A stretch of 64,000 nt of DNA, taken from Thermoplasmatales archaeon BRNA1 (GTDB taxonomy: Archaea > Thermoplasmatota > Thermoplasmata > Methanomassiliicoccales > Methanomethylophilaceae). Shown here in pieces: positions 42,564-50,124 of this stretch (position 1 is the first letter of the stretch; every line of letters begins with the position of its first letter). A program made the position numbers and the translations under genes. The DNA is taken from contig CP002916.1 in the NCBI GenBank assembly GCA_000350305.1, positions 806,001 to 870,000 on the forward strand, given 5' to 3'. The notes below the pieces were generated by a model that was given only the letters and a program-made list of their open reading frames with translations, searched no databases and was not told where the DNA came from.

Positions 42564-42926
42564 TCAATGCATCCTGAACGCGGAGGAGACCTGGTGGCAG
42601 AGCTCCTGGGTGCAGATCACGACCACGTCGTCGGGAAGGGATGCGATGTATTCCTCCTTCCCCGAATAGAACCGCGGGCCGTACACGAGGATGATCCTCC
42701 TCCCGGACGAGGACATGACGGCCTCCTCCACCGAGGGGAAACATCCCTCCCCCACCTTCAGCTGCCTGTAGTCCGGGAAGGCCTCCGCCAGCATCCCCGA
42801 CAGGGTATCGAGGACCTCCTCCTTCGGGACCCTCCTCTCCCCTAGGAGCATCTTCCCTCTCCCGCCGGGGGACATGAGCTCCTCCGCGGAGGCGGCGGGG
42901 CATCCTCTCAGACAGCCGTCGGTCAT
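42564..42926 (-). CDS. Hypothetical protein, 120 aa
   Basis: Starts MTDGCLRGCPAASAEELMSP with a CxxxC near the N-terminus and two later cysteines (GEGCFPS and CTQELCHQ). The middle has a Rossmann-like strand pattern (GRRIILVYGPRFYSGKEEYI). It is not a family I recognise. It precedes msrAB by 9 nt, so it may act in redox repair. Confidence 0.65.
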   Translation of the reverse strand: MTDGCLRGCPAASAEELMSPGGRGKMLLGERRVPKEEVLDTLSGMLAEAFPDYRQLKVGEGCFPSVEEAVMSSSGRRIILVYGPRFYSGKEEYIASLPDDVVVICTQELCHQVSSAFRMH

Positions 42927-43103
42927 GCTCGGATAATGGCGTCTGGGACGTTTATAATCGACCGTCCCGGAAGGCAATTCCCATAAAAATATCCGAAAAA
43001 TACGGACAATCTTTATTACCGATGCACCAATCGTCCACCATTCGGGAGTGCCCGCGGGGAATCTTGGGTCTCCCGGCCGTGCACAGTCACAGGCAGTGAG
43101 AAT

Positions 43104-44531
43104 ATGGACATAGGCAACGCATTGGACACGGGATTCGGGATCCTCAACCATTACTTCTGGGGGATCTCGTTCGTGTTCCTCATCGGACTGGGGATTGTCT
43201 TCACCGTCAGGCTGAAGTGCCTCCAGATCCTGAAGATCAAGGAGACCTCCTCCCTGGCGCTCTCCGGAATCTCCGAGGGCAGGGGGACCCACAGGATCTC
43301 CTCCTTCGAGGCATTCTGCATCGGGATGGGTGCCCGCATCGGAGTGGGAAACATCGCCGGAGTGGCCACCGCCATCGTCACCGGAGGGCCCGGAGCGGTC
43401 TTCTGGATGTGGATCTTCGCAATCATCGGTTCGGCATCCTCCTTCATGGAGTCCACCCTGGCACAGATCTACAAGGAGAAGAAGGAGGACGGGCACTTCT
43501 ACGGAGGTCCCGCCTACTACGCGTCCAAGGGACTCGGCAGCAGGAGGCTCGGCATCGTCGCCGCGGTCCTCCTGGTCATCACCTTCGGCATCGGATTCAT
43601 CACCGTCCAGTCCTGCAACGCATCCCAGGCCCTCTGCGGTGCCTTCGAGTTCGACCACAACAACTACGTGTTCGCAGCGATTATTGCCGGAATCGCGGCG
43701 GTCATCATCTTCAAGGGACTCAAGGCGGCCGCCAAGTTCTCCGCCAACATCGTCCCCTACATGGCCCTCGCGTGGATCGTCTTCGCTGTCGCCGCCATCC
43801 TCCTGAACATCGGAGGGGTGGTCAACGCCGTGTACATGATCTTCGAGTACGCCTTCGACGCCTCCGCCCTGGCGGGAGGAGCCATCGGAACCATCATCGT
43901 CACCGGTCTGAAGAGGGGGGTGTTCTCCAACGAGGCCGGACTCGGATCCGTGGCCAACATCGCCGCGACCGCGGACGTCAAGCACCCCGTCAAGCAGGGA
44001 CTCATCCAGTCCTTCGGTGTCCTGGTCGACACCCTCATCGTCTGCACCATCACCGCCCTTGTCGTCCTCTCCTACGGGCACTTCGACGAGATCATGGCCC
44101 TCGACCTCGAGGGTGCGAAGCTCGTCCAGGCCGTGGTCGCGGACGCGTTCAGCGGAACCTGGACCAACTACATCATCGCCATGTTCATGTTCGTCTTCGC
44201 GTTCACCTCCCTCATCGGATACTACACCATGTCCGAGGCCAACGCCAGGTTCGTCAGGGACGATAAGAGGTCCGTGCTGGTCATCCGCATCATGGTGGTC
44301 ATCGTGGCGTTCCTTGCGGGAACCTGCACCTCGGTGAACCTTGCGGACACCATCTCCGACACGTTCATGGCGCTGATGGCCGCCGTCAACATGATCATCG
44401 TAGCGCTGCTGTCCAGGAAGGTCTTCGAGGCCTACGTGGACTACAAGAAGCAGAGGAGGGCGGGCATAGAGGAACCCGAGTTCCACAAGGACGCCCTGTC
44501 GGACATCTCCGGCGTAACGGAGTGGGAGTGA
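43104..44531 (+). CDS. AGCS-family sodium:amino acid symporter
   Basis: A 475-residue transporter of the alanine or glycine:cation symporter family. Hallmarks are GMGARIGVGNIAGVATAIVT, FWMWIFAIIGSASSFMESTL and GVFSNEAGLGSVANIAATAD. It imports alanine or glycine with Na+ or H+. A GC-rich leader with a possible hairpin (GGGAG/CTCCC, 43044-43078) lies upstream, but no known riboswitch is seen. A small membrane gene follows 5 nt later. Confidence 0.93.
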   Translation: MDIGNALDTGFGILNHYFWGISFVFLIGLGIVFTVRLKCLQILKIKETSSLALSGISEGRGTHRISSFEAFCIGMGARIGVGNIAGVATAIVTGGPGAVFWMWIFAIIGSASSFMESTLAQIYKEKKEDGHFYGGPAYYASKGLGSRRLGIVAAVLLVITFGIGFITVQSCNASQALCGAFEFDHNNYVFAAIIAGIAAVIIFKGLKAAAKFSANIVPYMALAWIVFAVAAILLNIGGVVNAVYMIFEYAFDASALAGGAIGTIIVTGLKRGVFSNEAGLGSVANIAATADVKHPVKQGLIQSFGVLVDTLIVCTITALVVLSYGHFDEIMALDLEGAKLVQAVVADAFSGTWTNYIIAMFMFVFAFTSLIGYYTMSEANARFVRDDKRSVLVIRIMVVIVAFLAGTCTSVNLADTISDTFMALMAAVNMIIVALLSRKVFEAYVDYKKQRRAGIEEPEFHKDALSDISGVTEWE

Positions 44532-44536
44532 TAGAT

Positions 44537-44749
44537 ATGCTGACCATCGAGCAATGCAGGAAGTACATCATCGTCATGCTGATCGCGACCGTCGCGGACG
44601 GGATCGTCTCGGGCTACTGCTTCCACAACAAGGAGTACGACCTGATGTTCGTCCCCCTGTTTGTCGGATTCATCCTGCTCTTCATCACGTATTACTTCAT
44701 CGAGATGAAGGGCAATCTGGAATCGGGATTCGCGGTCAGCGAATACTAA
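44537..44749 (+). CDS. Small membrane protein, 70 aa
   Basis: Starts MLTIEQCRKYIIVMLIATVA with two hydrophobic segments (YIIVMLIATVADGIV and LMFVPLFVGFILLFITYY) and an acidic C-terminus. It begins 5 nt after the AGCS stop and ends in TAA, so it is probably cotranscribed and may assist that transporter. Confidence 0.7.
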   Translation: MLTIEQCRKYIIVMLIATVADGIVSGYCFHNKEYDLMFVPLFVGFILLFITYYFIEMKGNLESGFAVSEY

Positions 44750-44757
44750 ACACAATC

Positions 44758-44778
44758 CGGCGGGGAGACCCGCCGTTT
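44758..44778 (+). terminator. Terminator after the AGCS operon
   Basis: Stem CGGCGGG / CCCGCCG (44758-44764 / 44769-44775) with a GAGA loop, then TTTAT. Just after the small membrane gene's stop. Confidence 0.65.
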
Positions 44779-44869
44779 ATCCTAATTCTTCGGATTTGAC
44801 TGCGGAAAGATAACTCTGTAAGATACTTCTATCTATGGAGACTTCAGTCGAATCAGCAGAGGGATCCGA

Positions 44870-45043
44870 ATGGCTACGAAATCATTCAAGCAGATGATGG
44901 TGATTGATACGCCCGAAGCGGCCGCCAATCTAGCTAAAGCTATCGATGATTTCGAGAAGAACGGTTCCGTCGACCTAGGCCCTGTCCAAGGCGTATGCGA
45001 TGATCCTGAAATATTCAAGAAAATACGGGAAGCATGGCATTGA
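44870..45043 (+). CDS. Small antitoxin-like protein of the MATxSF family, copy 3
   Basis: A 57-residue protein starting MATKSFKQMMVIDTPEAAAN and ending DDPEIFKKIREAWH. It overlaps the GNAT start by 10 nt. It aligns with the proteins at 14950 and 39421 over its full length, sharing MATxSF, TPEA and the DPE end. Together with the next gene it is the second copy of the small-gene/GNAT module. Confidence 0.75.
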   Translation: MATKSFKQMMVIDTPEAAANLAKAIDDFEKNGSVDLGPVQGVCDDPEIFKKIREAWH

Positions 45044-45540
45044 CCGAATACGTCTTGATTCGGTTATCCAAGATGATTGAGGAATGTGGTGAAAGTACGG
45101 TACTGCGTATTTTTCTTGACTATAGGCCCGTTAACCAATCGTCAGTGGATGATTTCCTCACGAAAAGTGCCATAACAATGGAAAAGAAGGGAGAATGCAA
45201 GACCTATCTGGCCATGAACCCATCTAACTTGAAAATTCTTGGATTCTTCTCCGTCGGCATCAAATGTTTGGCGATTCCAGACAATTGTGGATTATCGAAT
45301 AATTATCTGAAAAAACTAAATAGGACTGAAGATCAGGTGGCTCAAGCTTACCTTCTTGGTCAACTTTCCAGATCAGAGGGCTATAAGGGATTCGGGAAAG
45401 TGCTAATAGCCGAAGCCATGTCAAAGATAGAAGAGGCATTCGGCATAGTTGGATGCAGACTTGTAAGATTGGACTGTTCTGACGTTTTAGTTGGATATTA
45501 CGAGAAACGTGGATTCCATTTTGTCCAAAAAAAACACTGA
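45034..45540 (+). CDS. GNAT acetyltransferase, toxin-like partner, truncated by a homopolymer shift
   Basis: A 168-residue protein starting MALTEYVLIRLSKMIEECGE, similar along its length to the GNAT at 39594. Shared blocks include KSAITMEKKGECKTYLAM, AQAYLLGQLSRSEGYKGFGK and GCRLVRLDCSDVLVGYYEKR. The relative continues past the FxFV block with NLNQLAILI. Here a run of eight A's (45527-45534) gives QKKH and TGA, but a run of seven would give KNTEKDLNQMIKLL in the same style. So the last ~11 residues look lost by a +1 shift, or the base count is wrong. Confidence 0.7.
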   Translation: MALTEYVLIRLSKMIEECGESTVLRIFLDYRPVNQSSVDDFLTKSAITMEKKGECKTYLAMNPSNLKILGFFSVGIKCLAIPDNCGLSNNYLKKLNRTEDQVAQAYLLGQLSRSEGYKGFGKVLIAEAMSKIEEAFGIVGCRLVRLDCSDVLVGYYEKRGFHFVQKKH

Positions 45541-45616
45541 GAAAGACCTCAATCAGATGATTAAACTTTTAGGCGAAACACGGACCAAAAATGAAAGTGC
45601 CAGATGCTGAAAAAAA

Positions 45617-46030
45617 TCAGATCTTGTAGTTGGACCAGCAGAGCTCGTGGGTCTCTGTGTGGAGTCCCGACGGGGTGTGGTCGGTCCTGATCATGCGGAA
45701 GACGATGTTGTCCTTCCCGACGAAAGCCCTCTCGGAAACCCCGTCGTGCTCGGCCTCCATTATGCTCACGTAGACGTGGCCGAACTGCGTTGACATGTTG
45801 TCGGAGCCCCTCTTCTCGAAGTCGCTGATGTCGAAGACATAACATCCGCAGGACGTGTCGGACTCGATCTCGGTCTGGTCCGCGTTGTTGATGTCGCGGA
45901 CGACGGTGACCCTGTCCCCCTCTATGGCCTTGATGGTGAAACGCTCGATAACGGTCTCCCTGGTCACGCGTCCGCCGACTGTCTCGGTGAACTGATATGC
46001 GAACCATGTGCCCGGGGTGATCTCTGCCAT
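45617..46030 (-). CDS. Hypothetical protein, 137 aa
   Basis: Starts MAEITPGTWFAYQFTETVGG; beta-rich (GTWFAYQFTE, VTVVRDINNADQTE, CGCYVFDISDFEK, HVYVSIMEAEHDG). A CGC motif is present. The layout suggests a small beta-barrel or lipocalin-like domain. I do not recognise the family. It runs towards the end of the second GNAT module. Confidence 0.65.
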   Translation of the reverse strand: MAEITPGTWFAYQFTETVGGRVTRETVIERFTIKAIEGDRVTVVRDINNADQTEIESDTSCGCYVFDISDFEKRGSDNMSTQFGHVYVSIMEAEHDGVSERAFVGKDNIVFRMIRTDHTPSGLHTETHELCWSNYKI

Positions 46031-46143
46031 AGTTTTCAATCCAACCCTACAGGTCTGGGATTTATAAAGGTTGTTAAGGAATCCGGGGTCCCAGCGCGAA
46101 TCTGGACTATCATCCAAGGTAACGAATGCGCATAAACCTGCAG

Positions 46144-46851
46144 TCAGTCCTTTCCGGGGATCCTGCAGCCGTCCGGTCCGCAGACGGCCCCCTCGGGCGC
46201 CTTCTTCAGCTCACCCGAGTTCTCCAGCTCCCCCTTCACCAGCCCCGCGAACTCCTCGGTGGAGGGCGCTCCGGGGACGCCGTACCTCCCGACGATGTAG
46301 AACGGCACCGCATTGAGCCCGTAGCCCCGGGCCTCCCTCTCGTCGGCCAGGACCTGGTCCGCGAACCTGTCGGAGGACAGGACCTCCCTGACCTCCTCCC
46401 CGTCGAACCCGCACTCCTCGGCTAGCCCTTGGAGGACGTCGTGGTCCGCGATTAGTACGCAGTCCCCGAAGAACGCCTGGAACAGCCTCAGGGCCATCCT
46501 CTCGCCCTCCTCCTTCCCGTGGGAGAAGGCCATCTTCATCAGCCTGTGGGCGTCGAAGGTGTTGCAGCTTTGGACGTCCGCGTACCTGAACTCCAGACCC
46601 TCCTTCGCCCCCATCGCGGAGATCGCGTCCACCCTCTCCTTCGCCTCGGAGAGGGACATCCCGTAGTGCTTGGCCATGCCGGTTACCATGTCGTTCCTGG
46701 GCTTGGGCCCCGCCTGCGGGGTGAGCTGGAAGGACTTCAGCTCCATCTCCACCAGATCCTCGGCGCCGATGCTCCTGATAGCGTTCTTGAGGCGGGTGTC
46801 CCCGATGTAGCAGAACGGGCAGGAGAAGTCCGTCCAGTAGGTGATCTTCAT
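46144..46851 (-). CDS. DsbA-family (FrnE-like) thioredoxin-fold protein
   Basis: A 235-residue protein beginning MKITYWTDFSCPFCYIGDTR with a CPFC active site, an inserted helical domain, and GLNAVPFYIVGRYGVPGAPS carrying the cis-proline. This is the FrnE/2-hydroxychromene isomerase-like DsbA group, working on thiols in the cytoplasm. It has an extra C-terminal Cys motif (VCGPDGCRIPG). Confidence 0.88.
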   Translation of the reverse strand: MKITYWTDFSCPFCYIGDTRLKNAIRSIGAEDLVEMELKSFQLTPQAGPKPRNDMVTGMAKHYGMSLSEAKERVDAISAMGAKEGLEFRYADVQSCNTFDAHRLMKMAFSHGKEEGERMALRLFQAFFGDCVLIADHDVLQGLAEECGFDGEEVREVLSSDRFADQVLADEREARGYGLNAVPFYIVGRYGVPGAPSTEEFAGLVKGELENSGELKKAPEGAVCGPDGCRIPGKD

Positions 46852-46956
46852 GCACCCGCAATCTCCCTCCTAGGTTATAAACGCGCGAGCCGCGCGCATC
46901 CGCGATTGAGGGATTCCGAAAATATATTAATACAACCGCAAACATAGCGCGATTCC

Positions 46957-47544
46957 ATGTATGTCTACATTTTGGGCGGCTTCCTCGGAAGCGGGAAGAC
47001 CAGCCTCCTGATGAGACTCGCCAGCATGTTCAGCGAAAAGAAACAGAAGGTAGCCATCCTCGTCAACGAGTCCGGAGAGATCGGTGTCGACGGGGCCACC
47101 CTCAAGGCCCAGGGATACGACGCCGTGGAGCTCCCCTCCGGATGCGTCTGCTGCACCCTCGCGGGCACCCTCCAGACCGCCCTCGTGAACATCGTCAACG
47201 ACATCGACCCCGACGTGGTCATCATCGAGCCTACCGGACTCGCGCTCCCCCACAAGGTGAAGGATCTCGTTTCCTCCGCGGACGTGGACGAGGACAGGGA
47301 CATCATCATCGGCATCGCCGATATCCAGAGGTTCAACGACCTCATCAAGAAGAAGGAAGAGTTCTTCACCAGGCAGATGCAGGGCTCCGACTTCATCCTG
47401 ATCAACAAGTGCGACCTCGCCAAGGACGGCGAGATCGAGGAAGCCACCAAGTGGCTGAACGAGCGCTTCCCGGACAAGGAGATAATCCCCGTGTCCGTGA
47501 AGGAAGGTACCAACCTCGACAAGGTATACGGGATGATGGAATGA
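46957..47544 (+). CDS. CobW/HypB-like GTPase, metallochaperone type
   Basis: A 195-residue GTPase with P-loop GFLGSGKTSLL, the metal-binding CVCC (GCVCCTLAGTLQTA), IIEPTGLALP and NKCD. It lacks the separate C-terminal CobW domain. The next gene, overlapping as ATGA, is a His-rich protein. The pair is likely a split metallochaperone for Ni, Co or Zn; corrinoid and nickel enzymes are abundant in these methanogens. Confidence 0.88.
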   Translation: MYVYILGGFLGSGKTSLLMRLASMFSEKKQKVAILVNESGEIGVDGATLKAQGYDAVELPSGCVCCTLAGTLQTALVNIVNDIDPDVVIIEPTGLALPHKVKDLVSSADVDEDRDIIIGIADIQRFNDLIKKKEEFFTRQMQGSDFILINKCDLAKDGEIEEATKWLNERFPDKEIIPVSVKEGTNLDKVYGMME

Positions 47545-48170
47545 GCGAGGAACACGTACACTCTTCGATCGAGGAGGCCGGGGGCGCGGCCACCGGCTTC
47601 ACCGGCACCATCGAGAACTGGAACGCGGACGCCGAGGCGAGGTTCGCCGACACCCTCATGGAGGTCGGTAAGTTCGTCCAGGGGGAGTCCGGATGCCTTC
47701 TCGGACACATCAAGGCGGCCGTCTTCAAGGACGACGGCAACGGCCTCACCCTCAACCTGATCGACATGGACAACGGCGTCGAGCACCACGGCACCCTTGC
47801 CAGGAACGATCTCGTCAAGTTCAACTTCATGTGCGCTGTCCTCGATGTCGACGAGGACGAGCTCCAGCACTTCATGCTCCACGCCATCGACGACTCCGGC
47901 CTCGATTACCACATCGACATCGAGTCCCTGAGGCACCACCACGAGCACCATCACCATGACGAGGAGTGCACCTGCGGCCACCACCATCACCATGACGAGA
48001 GCTGTCCCTGCCATGGGCACGAGCATGAGCACCACCATCACCATGACGAGAGCGAGTGCACCTGCGGGCATCATGACCACCATGACGAGGACTGCCCGTG
48101 CCATGAGCATGAGCACGAGCATGAGCACCACCATGACGGCGGGTGCTGTCACCACCATCACGACGAGTGA
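47541..48170 (+). CDS. His-rich metal-binding protein, CobW partner
   Basis: A 209-residue protein. The first ~130 residues are a folded domain (GFTGTIENWNADAEARFADT, then HIKAAVFKDDGNGLTLNLID). The last ~75 residues are made of His, Glu, Asp and CxC-type units, with CTCGHH-like and CPCH-like units repeated. Start ATG overlaps the GTPase stop. It probably stores or delivers metal to the GTPase. The repeat region may vary in length. Confidence 0.85.
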   Translation: MSEEHVHSSIEEAGGAATGFTGTIENWNADAEARFADTLMEVGKFVQGESGCLLGHIKAAVFKDDGNGLTLNLIDMDNGVEHHGTLARNDLVKFNFMCAVLDVDEDELQHFMLHAIDDSGLDYHIDIESLRHHHEHHHHDEECTCGHHHHHDESCPCHGHEHEHHHHHDESECTCGHHDHHDEDCPCHEHEHEHEHHHDGGCCHHHHDE

Positions 48171-48177
48171 TGGAAAC

Positions 48178-48202
48178 GGGGGGTAAATCCCCCCTCCTTT
48201 TT
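48178..48202 (+). terminator. Terminator between His-rich and nuclease genes
   Basis: GGGGGG / CCCCCC stem with a TAAAT loop, then TCCTTTTT. It serves the convergent metallochaperone operon. Confidence 0.65.
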
Positions 48203-48217
48203 ACAAGTGCCAGATTG

Positions 48218-49027
48218 TCAGAATCTTCTCTTCTTGAACCCAGAACCGTTCCTGGGTTTCCTGTTGGGGTCGTAGGCCTTTAGCCACTTTACTAGGTCCG
48301 CATCCGCATCGGTCCACTCCGGGGTCTCGCCCACATCGATGTACTCGTGGTACCACTCCTCCGCGTCCTTCATGGGCTCGGACATGTCGGGCTTCTGCAT
48401 CACGATGAGGACGGTGTTCTCCTCCGTGGGCACCCAGAAGTTCGGGCGGTCGTAATCCTCGTCCTCGAGGAACCCCACTGCGAAAACGATGGTGTCCAGC
48501 CTGCTGAGTTCGGCGTACAGGCCCGCCTGGAGGATGTAGGACTCCGGTACCTTGGTGTAGTTCCCGTCCTCGTCCAGCCATTTCTCCCTGTCATGGGAGG
48601 TCTTGATCTCCAGTATCGCCTTCCTCTTCTCCCCGTATGCGACGTACCCGTCCACCAGTCCGCCGAAGGTGCTGTTGTCGTGGAAGTGGTCGTAACCGCA
48701 GGTCTCCTTGTCGACGGGTTCCTCGATGATCACCTGGGTGCCGTCGGGCAGCCCCATCATCGCAGCGACCTTGGAGGCATTCTTGCGGACGTAGCTGCGG
48801 ATCTTCGGCTCGAGGATGTTCCCCGCATCGATGAACTTGTTCGGCGGGTCGCCGGGGTAGATCCTGGCGAGCTCCAGGGCCACCTTGAACGGGGTGGAGA
48901 AATCGCTCACGCCCAGGATTGCCCCGAGCTTGGTGCCGGTGATCTTCTTCTTCCTGTAGATGTCGAAGGAGACCACCTTCGCCGATTCGTCTATCTCCAC
49001 AACGTTTGCCCTGCCGTCGAATGCCAT
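48218..49027 (-). CDS. YqaJ-like PD-(D/E)XK nuclease
   Basis: A 269-residue protein. The nuclease core is visible in FGGLVDGYVAYGEKRKAILE, giving the D and the E-x-K of ILEIKT, with an upstream Glu in NILEPKIRSYV. This is the YqaJ/lambda-exonuclease-like group found in phages and proviruses. There is no phage gene nearby, so it may be a domesticated or cellular DNA-processing gene. ATG at 49027 is preferred to GTG 6 nt upstream. Confidence 0.8.
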   Translation of the reverse strand: MAFDGRANVVEIDESAKVVSFDIYRKKKITGTKLGAILGVSDFSTPFKVALELARIYPGDPPNKFIDAGNILEPKIRSYVRKNASKVAAMMGLPDGTQVIIEEPVDKETCGYDHFHDNSTFGGLVDGYVAYGEKRKAILEIKTSHDREKWLDEDGNYTKVPESYILQAGLYAELSRLDTIVFAVGFLEDEDYDRPNFWVPTEENTVLIVMQKPDMSEPMKDAEEWYHEYIDVGETPEWTDADADLVKWLKAYDPNRKPRNGSGFKKRRF

Positions 49028-49089
49028 GGTCACCCGATAGCATAACGAATATATAACGTCTACAATGTTATAGAATCAGAGGAAACATG

Positions 49090-49887
49090 TCAATTCTTGC
49101 CGTCTGGCACAGATTTCTTCTGGATCTTGTAGATCATCTTCCTGATGCTCGAACGGGGCATGAACCTCTCGAAGAATATCGCCAGTTTGAACGGCGTCCC
49201 GCATACGATGATGACCTTCCCCCTCATCGCCTTCCTGATGCCGTAGGCCGCGATGGCATCCGGGTCGGCGGAAGAGGACTGCTTGAAGACGTTCTTGCCG
49301 GTCGCGTTCGCGGTCTCGGCGAAGCGGGTGTTGGTGGGCCCGGGGCAGAGCGCGGAGACCGTCACCCCCGTACCCCTGAGCTCGACGTCCAGGGCCTCGG
49401 TGAAACTGAGGACGAATGCCTTGGAGGCGTAATAGACGGACATCAGCGGTCCGGGCTGGAACGAGGCCACGGATGCGACGTTGAGGATCTTCCCGGAGCG
49501 CCTCTCGATCATTCCCGGGAGGAAGTACCTTGTGAGCAGCGTGAGGGAGATGTCGTTGACGTGTATCATCTCGGCCTGCTTCTTGGGATCGCATTCCGCG
49601 AAAAGACCCAGATCTCCGAAACCCGCACAGTTCACCAGGAGGTCTATGCTGATTCCGAATTCCTCCGCCTCCCTGAATACCTGCTCGGCGGCGCCGTCCT
49701 CCGCAAGGTCGGCATCGATGATCTTGATCTTCACCTCGTTGAGGACGTTGAACTCGCTGCGGAGGGCATCGAGGACCTGATGGTTGCGTCCCACCAGAAC
49801 CAGGTTCCAGCCTTCCTTCGCGAGAAGTCTGGCGATGGACTTCCCGATGCCGCTGGATGCTCCGGTGATAAGGGCCTCTCTGCTCAT
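49090..49887 (-). CDS. Short-chain dehydrogenase/reductase
   Basis: A 265-residue SDR starting MSREALITGASSGIGKSIAR (TGxxxGIG), with NVASVASFQPGPLMSVYYAS and the YxxxK active site (YYASK). Family members reduce ketones or aldehydes with NAD(P)H. The substrate is not clear. The last ~30 residues (FFERFMPRSSIRKMIYKIQK) are a basic helix, as in some membrane-linked SDRs. Confidence 0.88.
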   Translation of the reverse strand: MSREALITGASSGIGKSIARLLAKEGWNLVLVGRNHQVLDALRSEFNVLNEVKIKIIDADLAEDGAAEQVFREAEEFGISIDLLVNCAGFGDLGLFAECDPKKQAEMIHVNDISLTLLTRYFLPGMIERRSGKILNVASVASFQPGPLMSVYYASKAFVLSFTEALDVELRGTGVTVSALCPGPTNTRFAETANATGKNVFKQSSSADPDAIAAYGIRKAMRGKVIIVCGTPFKLAIFFERFMPRSSIRKMIYKIQKKSVPDGKN

Positions 49888-49949
49888 CGCCACACAATCA
49901 TTGTCCGCATATTTACCGATTGAGCATGTCAACTGAATTCAAAACGGAG

Positions 49950-50032
49950 TGCGGGGGAGGGGATTTGAACCCCTGGACCACTGAGGACAGGATCCTAAGT
50001 CCTGCGCCGTTTCCTAACTTGGCTACCCCCGC
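49950..50032 (-). tRNA. tRNA-Leu (anticodon UAG)
   Basis: Minus-strand: acceptor GCGGGGG / CCCCCGC, long variable arm, anticodon loop CTTAGGA (UAG, reads CUA), T-arm GGGGTTCAAATCCCC. CCA is not encoded. The extra arm marks class II leucine tRNA. Confidence 0.92.
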
Positions 50033-50124
50033 GGGATGGCGGTACGATTGCTTCCCGCTATTAGAACGTTACAACCCTATTTTAAGAGGGTACGCATTAC
50101 GCCGTAACATCAAAGAGGAATGAC

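Noticed and set aside
43030-43100. Riboswitch upstream of the AGCS symporter
   Set aside because: A short GGGAG/CTCCC pairing exists, but no known glycine or other riboswitch core is visible.
48218-49027. Provirus around the YqaJ-like nuclease
   Set aside because: No integrase, capsid or other viral genes flank it, and GC matches its neighbours.
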